NCBI RefSeq assembly: GCF_014651075.1 | Contig: NZ_BMWE01000014.1 | Span: 1 to 64,000 of the forward strand | DNA: 64,000 bases | Direction: 5' to 3' | Source: Streptomyces djakartensis | Lineage (GTDB): Bacteria > Actinomycetota > Actinomycetes > Streptomycetales > Streptomycetaceae | Shown here: in pieces, positions 31,839 to 40,031 of the stretch | Numbering within the stretch: the stretch's first letter is position 1 | Layout of the letters: every line of letters begins with the position of its first letter | Notes under the pieces: generated by a model | Seen by the model: the letters and a program-made list of their open reading frames with translations, nothing else | The model's database searches: none | Told to the model about the DNA's origin: nothing | Made by a program: the position numbers and the translations under genes

Positions 31839-32502
31839 CCGAACTGGCCGTCATTCGGCCAGGCCAGCACCGTGAAACCGAAGGCCGCCGCAGATCGCGC
31901 CCGGCGGCCCTCGGCTGCGCCCCGGCTGTGTCGGGCGACCTGAATAGGTGCCTCACCGCGACGACGCGGCCGGGGTTGAGGTGTTGTCGGTGGACTACCA
32001 GGCGTTGATGGCCGCCGCCCTGGAGGCGGGAGGAGACGGGCTGGGCGCCCGGCGGGCAGCGGTGGTGCTGGGCCGGGACAGTGCGTCTGCTTCCCGTGTC
32101 GAGGGAGCCAGGGGTGCTGTCCGAACAGGTTGGAGGCTGCGGCAGCGGTGGCCCGGCCTGCCTGGTTTAGCCCCGTAGTAGACCAGCAGTGGTCTTGTCA
32201 TGGCGTCGGTGAACTTTGGCGGCAGCGGAGCCGGTGACGACGTCGACCAGGTGCACTGCCTCGCCCACGGTCGTCATCTGCGTGTCCGGCACCGCGGATG
32301 GGGCGAGGGACCGCAGATGGAACGCCTCCTCGGTCGCGGCGGTGATCCGCTCCGGGGAGTGCCCGGACGTCCGGCCCGTCTCCGGGAGGGCCGCGGCCTA
32401 GAGGGCGGGGTTGCCGAACGCCGGTGCCGCGGCTTGCGGGGGCAACCCGGCCAAGCGTTGAGCATCGAGGCTGTCCGGCTGTCACCAATATCAGAGGTCC
32501 GG
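31839..32502. other. Gene-poor stretch with a possible relic
   Basis: 664 bases. The plus strand reads LSVDYQALMAAALEAGGDGL and GARRAAVVLGRDSASASRVE at 31983-32105, which resembles small helix-turn-helix proteins that accompany some insertion sequences; it then degrades. The minus strand reads AFHLRSLAPSAVPDTQMTTV near 32250-32330, a protein-like segment I cannot assign. Nothing here can be called as an intact gene. Confidence 0.35.
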
Positions 32503-32946
32503 TCACCCGGCCCGCTGGGTTGTCTCCTCTGCCTGGGCGGGTACCGCGGGCAGGGGGACGGTGCAGGAGGCGCAGCGTCGGGCCTGGGCCGGGACGGGGC
32601 TGAGGCACTCGGGGCAGTCCCGCTTGGGGGCTTGGACATCGTGGTGGGGAGCGAGACGCTCGTGCAGCTTGTTGATCGGGAGTACGACGAGGAAGTACAG
32701 GGCGCTGGCGAGGAGGAAGAAGCTGATGGCCGCGTTGATGAAGGCTCCGTAGGGGAACTTGGTGGCGCCTACTGTGAAGGTCTTGCGGGCCATGTCGCCG
32801 GTGGCACCGGTGACCAGCCCCACGAGCGGGGTCAGAAAGGCGCTGACGAAGCCGTTGACGACGGCGGTGAACGCCGCTCCGATGACGATGCCGACCGCCA
32901 GGTCGACCACATTGCCGCGCAGGATGAAGCTGCGGAAGCCCTTCAC
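32503..32946 (-). CDS. mscL: Large-conductance mechanosensitive channel
   Basis: 147 aa. MKGFRSFILRGNVVDLAVGI is the canonical N-terminal helix and first transmembrane segment. The second segment is INAAISFFLLASALYFLVVL. The C-terminal part carries CPECLSPVPAQARRCASC, a four-cysteine ribbon, after the cytoplasmic bundle. MscL opens under membrane tension and releases solutes in hypo-osmotic shock. Length is normal for an actinomycete homologue. Single gene, no evident operon. Confidence 0.95.
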   Translation of the reverse strand: MKGFRSFILRGNVVDLAVGIVIGAAFTAVVNGFVSAFLTPLVGLVTGATGDMARKTFTVGATKFPYGAFINAAISFFLLASALYFLVVLPINKLHERLAPHHDVQAPKRDCPECLSPVPAQARRCASCTVPLPAVPAQAEETTQRAG

Positions 32947-33241
32947 CTTTACACCCTTTCAAGTCCATGACGTCGACGGGCGACACTCCGGCTCCTCACC
33001 CCGGATGCCCTGCCACGTCTCACCCATACCTGCTGCGCGGCGGCACCACGGGTGCCGCCGGCTCGCCGAGGCCGTCCTCTGCATTGGTGTCGTCCGTCTG
33101 GGCTCGGCCGTCGGTTGTCGGCCACAAGGTGCGTGGCGTCATGACTCGATCGGTGCCACGACCATGCTGATTACCGTGCTTGGAGGCGCCACCCGGTGCG
33201 GCAGTCTGCCCGTACCTCCCCGTTAACGTGTCGCGCTCAGG

Positions 33242-33520
33242 TCACTCGGGCGGGTCGACCCGTGATTGGAGTTGCTGCCAGCAGTGGCGGACGTGCTGCT
33301 CAGCCTCTCGTACGGCGGAGGAGGTGTCGTCGGAAAGCGCGGTTGGAGGTGATGGGGCCTTGTACTTGTCGGCGTCGGGTGTGCTGCGGCGACGCGGCGG
33401 GTGAGCAGCGCGGGCGCGTTGTGTTCGGCCGCCCTGGTGGAGGGCTGCTGCCCGGGCGACCAGGATTGCGGCGATGACTGCTGCGGCGGTCAGCGCGGCA
33501 GCCGCGTGCTGATCGGACAT
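33242..33520 (-). CDS. Small membrane protein, 92 aa
   Basis: MSDQHAAAALTAAAVIAAIL gives one N-terminal membrane segment (about 5-27), followed by a basic then acidic cytoplasmic tail (SSAVREAEQHVRHCWQQLQS). No family recognised. It lies downstream of the holin-X/DUF3618/DUF4235 group in the same direction, with about 90 bases between, and may be cotranscribed. Alternative frames here are poorer. Confidence 0.45.
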   Translation of the reverse strand: MSDQHAAAALTAAAVIAAILVARAAALHQGGRTQRARAAHPPRRRSTPDADKYKAPSPPTALSDDTSSAVREAEQHVRHCWQQLQSRVDPPE

Positions 33521-33608
33521 GGCTGTGAGCGTCCTTCGTGCGGGTACTGGTCCGGAAGCGGGAGGCCGGTATCCGTGTCGTACCGGCCATCCCGTCTCTT
33601 CATGCGTG

Positions 33609-33884
33609 TCAGCCGGGCCAGGTTCCGGTAAGGCGGCGAACGACGGTGGCGCCGGCGCGGTCGACGGCCGCCTTGACTCCGGCGAAGATTGCGCCCTGGA
33701 TCGTGGCGGCGAGCAGCACCTCGCGCCAGGAGCGCTCTTCGTCGGTGGCGTCCGGGGCGTCGTCGTCGTGGCCGAGTATCTTCCACGTCTATTTGAACAG
33801 CGCTCCCGCGGTCATGCCGCTGACGGCGCCGAGCGCGAGACCGACCGGCTTGTAGGCGATTCTCGATGCCTTCACCCGGCTCAT
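33609..33884 (-). pseudogene. DUF4235 membrane protein with an in-frame amber codon
   Basis: Reads MSRVKASRIAYKPVGLALGA and VSGMTAGALFK, then TAG at 33789-33791, then continues in the same frame TWKILGHDDDAPDATDEERS, ATIQGAIFAGVKAAVDRAGA and VVRRLTGTWPG to a TGA at 33609. The expected residue is Gln (CAG), so a single C-to-T change explains it. The ATG overlaps the DUF3618 stop. It is the third gene of the conserved actinobacterial trio and is probably silent unless the stop is read through. Confidence 0.85.
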
Positions 33885-34360
33885 CCCTTCCGGCGGCGGC
33901 AGGCCAGCCACACCACGACGGCCACACCCGCCGCGAGCAGCACCTTGCGGTTGTCCCGTGCCAGCTGCGCCCCCTGGGCGGTCTTCTGGCGCACCGGGTT
34001 GGGCGCCTTCTCCTCCCACAGCTGGCCGGCCTGGGCCGCCTTCGCCCGAGCTTGGTTGGCGGCCTGGGCGGCCTTGTCCTTGACCGGATCGGGCACCCGG
34101 TCCTGTGCCTGGCGGGCCAGGTCGGCGGCCTTCGCCTTCAGTTCCCCGGTCTTGACGGCTGTCCGCTCCTTCAGCTCGCCGGCCTTCGCTGCGGCCTGCT
34201 CCTTGACCTCGGCGGCCTTCTCTTGGGCGCGCGCCTTTACGTCGGTCTTCGCTGCGAGCGCCTCGACCGTCTCCCCAAGCTCGGTCCGGGTCTGCTCGAC
34301 CTGCTCGCGCAGTTCCTCGGGGCTGGCGGCGGTGGGCTCGTCGTGAGGCGGCTGGGTCAT
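33881..34360 (-). CDS. DUF3618-type membrane-associated protein
   Basis: 159 aa from MTQPPHDEPTAASPEELREQ. EQTRTELGETVEALAAKTDV is the DUF3618 signature; then comes a long Lys/Ala/Glu-rich helix with repeated KAAEVKEQAAAKAGELKE-like units (probably a long amphipathic or coiled helix), ending with VLLAAGVAVVVWLACRRRKG, one membrane segment with a basic tail. Start and stop overlap the neighbouring genes by four bases each, so all three are co-translated. Envelope or stress role inferred from context. Confidence 0.82.
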   Translation of the reverse strand: MTQPPHDEPTAASPEELREQVEQTRTELGETVEALAAKTDVKARAQEKAAEVKEQAAAKAGELKERTAVKTGELKAKAADLARQAQDRVPDPVKDKAAQAANQARAKAAQAGQLWEEKAPNPVRQKTAQGAQLARDNRKVLLAAGVAVVVWLACRRRKG

Positions 34361-34794
34361 CGGTGGGCACTCTCCTTGATCTCGGCCACGTCGGCCTTCA
34401 CGTTCTCGACCGTCTGCTCGGGCGCCGGCGGCGCGGCCTGGTCGACCTGCTTCTTTCCACTCATGGCCATCACCGCGGCGATCACACCCGGCACCGCCGT
34501 GACGATCAGCCCAGCTGCCCACACCGGCAGCGCCACCGCCAGCGCGGCGATCACGGTGGCAACCAGCGCCTGCGCCATCAGGAAGCCGACCACGCCGGCG
34601 CCACCGAACAGACCGCCGCCCTTGCCGTAGCGCTTGCCCTTCTCCTGCATCTCCGTCTGTAGCAGGCGCAATTCGCCGCGCACCAGCTCAGTCAGCTGCT
34701 GCGAGGCCCGCTGCACCAGCTCGCCCACCGGCTCCTGACCGGAGCGGTCCGTGCTCTGACCGGGCCCGGCATGGTGCGGTTGCGTGCTCGACAT
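34357..34794 (-). CDS. Actinobacterial holin-X family membrane protein
   Basis: 145 aa. Amphipathic N-terminus (GELVQRASQQLTELVRGELR, LLQTEMQEKGKRYGKGGGLF), two membrane segments (GAGVVGFLMAQALVATVIAA, PVWAAGLIVTAVPGVIAAVM) and a charged C-terminus. This matches the phage-holin-superfamily III group found in actinomycetes. The ATG at 34794 has ggaggt 7-8 bases before it. It is the first gene of the trio with DUF3618 and DUF4235. Not evidence of a prophage by itself. Confidence 0.85.
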   Translation of the reverse strand: MSSTQPHHAGPGQSTDRSGQEPVGELVQRASQQLTELVRGELRLLQTEMQEKGKRYGKGGGLFGGAGVVGFLMAQALVATVIAALAVALPVWAAGLIVTAVPGVIAAVMAMSGKKQVDQAAPPAPEQTVENVKADVAEIKESAHR

Positions 34795-34943
34795 GGCGGT
34801 CACCTCCCGTCCCTCTGAGTTCCCGCGGGCCGGACTGCGTCATGCGCCCGACCATCCGATGAGGGCGCGAGTACCCCGAGCAGGCGAATTCAGGACGGGC
34901 GGTATTGCCAGTGTGCTGCTGCTTCCGCCAGTCCGCCCGGCTC

Positions 34944-35310
34944 TCACCCGACCTGCCAGGGACAGTGACGCAGAATCAGGCGCGGAGCGCGCCGGGTGAG
35001 CCAGGCGCAGGCCAGGCCGATGGCGGCGCCGGTGGCCACGTCACTTGGGTAGTGGGCGCCGCTTTGCACCCGCTCGAGCGCCACCATGGCTGCCGGTACG
35101 GCACACGCTGCTCCGGCGGCCGGCCACGTGGGTACCACGGCGGCGGTGAAGGCCCCCGCGGCGGCGGTGTGCCCGGAGGGGAAGGAGGAGGAGTCGGGGC
35201 GGTCGTCGACCTCGTTGTGGGGGGAACCACTCCTTCGGCGGCCGCGGCCGGTCGGGCACCTGCTTGCACACGCCGTTCGAGATCTCGGCCCCGTATTTCA
35301 GAGGGACACG
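34944..35310 (-). pseudogene. PAP2-superfamily phosphatase, 5'-truncated and frameshifted
   Basis: The C-terminal part MVALERVQSGAHYPSDVATG carries the second PAP2 motif (SGxHYPSDV). Upstream, KQVPDRPRPPKEWFP (first motif) and PDSSSFPSGHTAAAGAF (PSGH motif) lie in different frames because a run of six G (35219-35224 on the plus strand) has one base too many. Upstream of KYGAEISNGVCKQV no membrane segments or start are found, so the N-terminal half is missing. PAP2 enzymes dephosphorylate lipid phosphates; this copy cannot. Confidence 0.75.
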
Positions 35311-35376
35311 CGCGTTGTTCTGCCAGCGGCAGAAGAACGGCCGGACCGGGCTCGGTGATCACTACAGTCCCGCCTC

Positions 35377-36144
35377 GTGACGACGATTACGACGCGCACG
35401 GTCGAGTACCCGGCGGACGGTTTGACGATGATCGGGCACCTCACGCTCCCGGCCGGTGTCGACCGCCGGCCCGCGGTGCTGCTCGGACCAGAGGGCATGG
35501 GGCTCAGCGACGTCGAGCGCCGCCGGGCCGACGCTCTCGCCGAGCTGGGATATATAGCGCTGGCCTTCGACCTTCACGGCGGGCGCTATTTGGGCGACCC
35601 CGAGGAGATGCTGGCCCGTTGCATACCGCTGCTCGCTGATCCCGACCGGATGCGGGGCATCGGCCATGCTGCGCTCGACGTGTTGCGCACCGAACCGCGG
35701 ACCGACCCCGACCGGATCGCCGCCATCGGCTACGGCACCGGAGGCGCCGTCGGGCTGGAACTCGGGCGCGACGGCGTCAACCTGCGCGCGATCGGGACAG
35801 TCAACGCACTGACCACGGGCCGACCGGGCGAGGCCGCGCGTATTCGCTGCCCGGTGTGGGCCGGCGTCGGGTCGGAAGACCCGATCATGCCGCCCGCACA
35901 ACGGGAGGCGTTCACCGCTGAGATGCAAGCCGCAGGCGTCGACTGGCGCCTCGCGGTCTACGGCGGCGCCTTGCACGCCTTTCACCACCCGCCGGTCGAC
36001 CACCCCACGGTCCCCGGCGTCGGTTACCACCCACGGCACGCGCAGCGAGCCTGGCGCGACGTCGTCGACCTGCTCGCCGAGTGCCTGCCCGTGACGGAGG
36101 ATCTGGGGCATGTCCCAGGTAAGCATGCTGGCGCCGGGCACTGA
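35377..36144 (+). CDS. Dienelactone hydrolase-family protein
   Basis: 255 aa with a GTG start. Alpha/beta-hydrolase layout: RPAVLLGPEGMGLSDVERRR, IALAFDLHGGRYLGDPEEML, AIGYGTGGAVGLELG, ARIRCPVWAGVGSEDPIMPP and AVYGGALHAFHHPP. The nucleophile position of the elbow (G-Y-C-x-G in dienelactone hydrolase) is Gly120 here, so the usual Cys/Ser is absent although the acid (Asp) and His are kept. Either the enzyme uses a different mechanism or it is non-catalytic. The start codon lies directly beyond the PAP2 relic. Confidence 0.78.
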   Translation: MTTITTRTVEYPADGLTMIGHLTLPAGVDRRPAVLLGPEGMGLSDVERRRADALAELGYIALAFDLHGGRYLGDPEEMLARCIPLLADPDRMRGIGHAALDVLRTEPRTDPDRIAAIGYGTGGAVGLELGRDGVNLRAIGTVNALTTGRPGEAARIRCPVWAGVGSEDPIMPPAQREAFTAEMQAAGVDWRLAVYGGALHAFHHPPVDHPTVPGVGYHPRHAQRAWRDVVDLLAECLPVTEDLGHVPGKHAGAGH

Positions 36145-36540
36145 CAGTCTGATCCATATCGCTTTGGCAGACCTCATGGCCCGCCGGAGCCGGCCAGCGA
36201 CATCCAGGCAGCCCCTACCTCACTCGCCAGCCGGAATGCAGTCCACGACGGCATCGCCTTCAGCTACTCCGGTTGGCATCCGGTGTACCCCTCCCCCGCT
36301 GCATCTGCTTCTGGTCGCGCTCGACATGACCATCATGCCGACCGGAGCGTCCGATGCCGGCTGTATCGAGAGCTATGCCGAGAACCCGGTGCACTGGGTC
36401 ACGGTTCGCCGCCCCGAGGTCGTCGGCACTGGGAAGAGCACAGGCCGCGGCCGCCTCGCCGATCGCCGCCGGCTGGACGCGCAGTACCTGGGTGACAGCA
36501 ACCGGCGGGCTGGCCGCTGGGGGGCCCGTCCGTACACGCT
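36145..36540. other. Intergenic, no gene seen
   Basis: About 400 bases downstream of the dienelactone hydrolase gene. Frames are open on both strands but low in protein-like features. The segment ends with the hairpin at 36541. Confidence 0.35.
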
Positions 36541-36577
36541 GACGGCTCCCGCCCTGCGAACAGGGAAGGGAGCCGTC
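36541..36577. terminator. Hairpin terminator downstream of glsB-like gene
   Basis: gacggctccc pairs with gggagccgtc, and inside it ccctg pairs with caggg around a cgaa tetraloop. It lies 35 bases past the stop of the leftward gene at 36612 and can also stop rightward transcription. Confidence 0.75.
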
Positions 36578-36611
36578 CAGGTGTGTCAGGAGGCGTGATG
36601 CCTTCAACCGG

Positions 36612-36890
36612 TCATGCGTGACGGTGCGAACGCCGGTTGCCGGTGATGAGGCGGTAGAGGGCGAGCAGGATGACGGAGCCGGCGATCGCGGCGATCCAGG
36701 TGGAGAGGTGGAAGAAGCCGTCGATGGAGTCGACGCCGAAGATGACCTTGCCGAGCCAGCCGCCGAGCAGACCGCCGGCGATGCCGATGAGCATGGTGAT
36801 GACGATGCCGCCGGGGTCCTTGCCCGGCATCAGTGCCTTGGCGATGGCGCCGGCGAGCAGGCCGATGATGATCCACGCGATGATGCCCAT
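36612..36890 (-). CDS. GlsB/YeaQ/YmgE-family stress membrane protein
   Basis: 92 aa, three membrane segments: MGIIAWIIIGLLAGAIAKAL, GGIVITMLIGIAGGLLGGWL and STWIAAIAGSVILLALYRLI. The PGKDPGG loop after the first is the family signature (GxxPGG). These proteins are induced by general envelope or osmotic stress and are often sigma-B-dependent. A 7-base inverted repeat and an AT-richer promoter region lie upstream. Confidence 0.9.
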   Translation of the reverse strand: MGIIAWIIIGLLAGAIAKALMPGKDPGGIVITMLIGIAGGLLGGWLGKVIFGVDSIDGFFHLSTWIAAIAGSVILLALYRLITGNRRSHRHA

Positions 36891-36951
36891 GGTGCCTCTC
36901 CGCTTCGTGATGTAAAGGTTCTGTCAGGTCATCGTGTACACCGATCGCGCC

Positions 36952-36970
36952 CGAACAAACGTCTTGTTCG
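36952..36970. promoter_or_regulatory. Operator-like inverted repeat upstream of the GlsB-family gene
   Basis: cgaacaa-acgtc-ttgttcg, two perfect 7-base arms, 60-80 bases upstream of the ATG at 36890. On the coding strand gttt at the right arm is followed 14 bases later by ggtgta, resembling the spacing of a sigma-B-type promoter (GTTT/GGGTAT) with mismatches. The repeat is seen; the regulator is unknown. Confidence 0.45.
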
Positions 36971-37175
36971 TACCCGGTGTGCCGGCTCCTGGGTAAGCCG
37001 CGATCAGAGAGCGCGGAGTCAATAGAAGTCCCGCGGACGGTCCGCGTGCTCGGAGCTGTCCACGTCGACGCCGGCCGTCTGCCATCTGCTCCAGTCCTCC
37101 ACCATCAGCATCTACGGGGTCAGATCGAGGCTGTTGGGGTACTCGGTGATCGTGGAAACGGCCCGGCCCTGCCCG

Positions 37176-37982
37176 TCAGGGACGCGGGACTTTCTCGCCG
37201 TGCACGGCTGTGTATTCGGCTGCGAGCCACGGGCCGAGGTCGTTGATGAGCATCCCGAGCACCGCCGGGTCGGTTGACGGCGCACGGCCAATGGATGCGG
37301 CGACACGCATGTGCTCGACGTGCTCGGGGTAGTAGCGGCCGAAGAGCTCGGCGGACTGTTCGAGGTCGCTGGTCCAGCCGCCCCATCGAGGCATGACCAG
37401 GGTGAATCCTGTGCGGACGATGCGGCGGCCGACGAGACGGCTAAGGGCCCGGCGATCGGCGTCCGTGGTGGCTTCGGCTGCTTTGGCACGCCAGCCTGGG
37501 AGCACGCGGGCCAGGTCACCGTTGGTCTCCCGCGCGAGTAGGGCTGTGGGGCGGTAACGGGGCAGTTGTTCTGCAAGATCGGGGCCCAGCAACGGGGTGC
37601 AGAGGCAGGCGATGAAGAACCCGCCATCGTGACGTTCGACGTCGCTGAGCAGAACCCGCGTGCTGGTCAGCAGGATCCCGACGCCGTCGATCTGCGGGAA
37701 TGCACGGTCAAGTAGGGCCTCGATCGCTTTGGCGTCAACCCGGTCCGCTTCGGTGGGCTCGTTGTGAAGGGCGAGTTGGAGGTCGAGGTCGGAGAGGCCG
37801 GGGGTAGCGGTGCCACGGGGGATGCTGCCATAGAGGTAGGCGCTGTGCAGGCTCTGTCTGCCGAACCTCTCGGTGATGTGAGCGCGGGCGGCATCGACGA
37901 CGGGGACGAACGCTGCCGGCACTCGGTCCAATGTGCCTTCGCGTGCGATCGTTCCATCGCGGTTCAGCCCTCGTTCAGTCAT
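37176..37982 (-). CDS. Nucleotidyltransferase (aminoglycoside adenylyltransferase-like)
   Basis: 268 aa. GSIPRGTATPGLSDLDLQL is the GS-x9-D-x-D motif of the polymerase-beta nucleotidyltransferase fold, preceded by the helix AARAHITERFGRQSLHSAYL. The C-terminal part is all-helical and may bind substrate (RRALSRLVGRRIVRTGFTL). The arrangement resembles proteins related to aminoglycoside or streptomycin adenylyltransferases, but the substrate cannot be told from sequence. The start MTERGLNRDGT at 37982 is chosen over a much longer open frame that has no ribosome site. Single gene. Confidence 0.8.
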   Translation of the reverse strand: MTERGLNRDGTIAREGTLDRVPAAFVPVVDAARAHITERFGRQSLHSAYLYGSIPRGTATPGLSDLDLQLALHNEPTEADRVDAKAIEALLDRAFPQIDGVGILLTSTRVLLSDVERHDGGFFIACLCTPLLGPDLAEQLPRYRPTALLARETNGDLARVLPGWRAKAAEATTDADRRALSRLVGRRIVRTGFTLVMPRWGGWTSDLEQSAELFGRYYPEHVEHMRVAASIGRAPSTDPAVLGMLINDLGPWLAAEYTAVHGEKVPRP

Positions 37983-38671
37983 GAGGCCACTGTGCCTTCG
38001 GTCGGCGCGAAGGCCAACTTCCCATCTAGGGCAACCACGTCGCCGTGGCCTGCTCGTGGACCTGGCCGATGGCTGGCGAACAAATACGACATCCGCTCCG
38101 TTGGTACTCATGAGGCCGGGTAGGTCTTCGGACTGGGACACGTCGGTTCGGGACACGAAGACCTCACCATGTACACCAACTCGTTCACCTGCGACACGAA
38201 GGCCAGGGCGCTCGGCAAGGGCGATGTCCTCGCCCTTCGCAGCATCTATTGAGGAGTCGTTCATGAGTTGGGCTGGTGCGGGGCGTCGCTGGACCGGACG
38301 GCCCCCTGACGCCCCGCGCCTGCCTCCCTCTGCAACAGGACCGCTCTCGGGGTATGAAATGGGCTGCGGACCGCACCCGCACAACCGGGGTCTGGCCGAT
38401 CCGACTCCCCGCTCCGGCCCATGGCAGAGTCATCGACGTCCGGCCTCATCCTCAAAGACGCCGATGCCGCGCTCCTCCGGCACCGCGACGCAGGGGTACG
38501 GCCGGCGGGGACGAGGTCTTGGTGCGGTCGTAGACGATCAGAGGCGCGTGAACGCCGCAACTCATTTGCGCTGCCCAGCGGTTGACGCGGCGAGTCGGGC
38601 TCGTGGTCGATACGGTGTTGCACGGAGCGGGCGACGACCTGGCGCCGCTCCACTCAAGGAAGGGAACCCAC
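37983..38671. other. Gene-poor stretch with a possible 3' relic
   Basis: About 690 bases. At 38138-38254 the plus strand reads HVGSGHEDLTMYTNSFTCDT and KARALGKGDVLALRSIY before a stop, which looks like the end of an exported protein (a metalloprotease-like C-terminus is possible), with no start or N-terminal part present. The rest holds no convincing frame. The last 30 bases contain the ribosome site of the chorismate mutase gene. Confidence 0.3.
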
Positions 38672-39277
38672 GTGCGCCCCCCGATACTCCGGTCCGCCCT
38701 CGTCGCCGTCTGCGCCACGGCGGCCGTCACCCTCGTCGGCGCCGCCCCGGCCACCGCGGTGCCGTCGACTCCGGCACGGGCTGCCAGCCTCGCCCCCGGC
38801 CTCGGGTCGGTGACCGAGCTGTTCGCCGAGCGGCTGCTGCTGGCCGACAAGGTGGCCGCCGCCAAGTACGGCACCGACAAGCCCATCGACGATCCGGTGC
38901 GCGAGCGGCAGATCCTGGACGACGTCGCCGCGAGGGCCGTCGGCCTCGGGCTCAACCCCGACGCCGTGACCGCGGTGTTCCGCGACCAGATCGAGGCCAA
39001 CAAGTTGGTGCAGCGCGGCCTCTACGCCCGCTGGGACGCCCACCCGGAGGAGCGGCCGACCGAGCGGCCCGACCTCGTGAAGGAGGTGCGACCGGCGCTC
39101 GACCGGATCACCACGGCGCTGCTGACCGCATTGCGGGAAACGGAGGGGCTGCGGGCGCGGCCTTCGTGCGGCCCGCGTTTGCGAATGGCGGCGGTATGGT
39201 CGGCCTACGGGCACCGGCTGGACACGCTGCACGTGGAAGGGCTGGGGCGAGCCCTGCCATCGGTGTGCGAGGGCTGA
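38672..39277 (+). CDS. Secreted chorismate mutase (AroQ-gamma type)
   Basis: 201 aa, GTG start with aaggaaggg 7-12 bases upstream. The signal peptide ILRSALVAVCATAAVTLVGA ends near PATAVPS. The mature part is all-helical, with ELFAERLLLADKVAAAKYGT (AroQ helix 1, Arg and Lys in the active site), KPIDDPVRERQILDDV and VFRDQIEANKLVQRGLYARW (second conserved helix). This matches exported gamma-class mutases of Mycobacterium and Streptomyces. The role of exported chorismate mutase is unresolved. The C-terminus has two cysteines (RPSCGP, PSVCEG) that could pair. Confidence 0.85.
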   Translation: MRPPILRSALVAVCATAAVTLVGAAPATAVPSTPARAASLAPGLGSVTELFAERLLLADKVAAAKYGTDKPIDDPVRERQILDDVAARAVGLGLNPDAVTAVFRDQIEANKLVQRGLYARWDAHPEERPTERPDLVKEVRPALDRITTALLTALRETEGLRARPSCGPRLRMAAVWSAYGHRLDTLHVEGLGRALPSVCEG

Positions 39278-39341
39278 GATGTGCTTCCGCGCCCGGGCCA
39301 AGTCGTGCAATTCCCGTACGCGTGTCTTCAAATGATCTTGA

Positions 39342-39765
39342 ATGGTGGATCGTGATCGGGTGATACGTCGCCCAGAACTGTCCGATGCCGAGGGGGAGTT
39401 CGTTTTGCTGCCCGTGTCGTGTTGCTTGGGCGCAAGCGGCTGGATGACCGCAGGGGCCTCAACGGGATCGTGTGGAAGTTACGTACGGGCACGGCCTGGC
39501 GGGATGTGCCCGAGTGGTACGGACCGTGGGCCAGGCTGCACCCCCGTTTTCGCCGGTGGGCGGCGCACGGCACGTTCGAGAGGATGTTCCGCGCCGCCCA
39601 GGCGAACGCAGTCGCCGTCGGCGACATCCACTGTCTGATGTCGCTCGACTCCACCATCGTCCGTGCCCGTCAACATGCCGCGGGGGCTCGAAAAGGGGGC
39701 TCCGCAGTCCGGCCCTCGGACGCTCCCGAGGCGGCCTGACAGGCCTGCGCCGGTGTGGGCCGTCC
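39342..39765 (+). pseudogene. Degenerate IS5-family transposase fragment
   Basis: LNGIVWKLRTGTAWRDVPEW, YGPWARLHPRFRRWAAHGTF and MSLDSTIVRARQHAAGARKG are the N-terminal half of a two-frame IS5 (IS427-group) transposase, up to the first catalytic Asp. The first 25 codons are one frame away. After the slippery region, ALGRSRGGLT in the next frame is followed directly by unrelated sequence, so the catalytic centre is missing. It is related to the intact element at 58238. Confidence 0.75.
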
Positions 39766-40031
39766 GCTCGCCTTGTTCGGCGCCACGATGCCCTGGGCCT
39801 TCTGAGGGGACGGTGGAGACCAGGCTGGCGCGTGACAGGCCGGGACGCTTCCACCGTTCCTCAGCGGACTTTGGCGGCTCTCTTAAGGCTTCTTGAAGAT
39901 GACCTTCGAACACAAGTCTCCGCCCTGTCCGGGTCCTAGGCTTTCGAACACCCCCCACAGGTCCGGTGGTCGCGATCGCGGCCACCGGACACGGGGCCGA
40001 GTCAGCCGACCGACAGACCGAGGTGTCCTGC

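Noticed and set aside
34357..34794. Prophage lysis cassette
   Set aside because: The holin-X-like gene belongs to a conserved actinobacterial chromosomal trio; no endolysin or phage structural gene is near.
37983..38384. Upstream extension of the nucleotidyltransferase to 402 aa
   Set aside because: No ribosome site, and the extra residues show no conservation features; the MTERGL start at 37982 is a better N-terminus.
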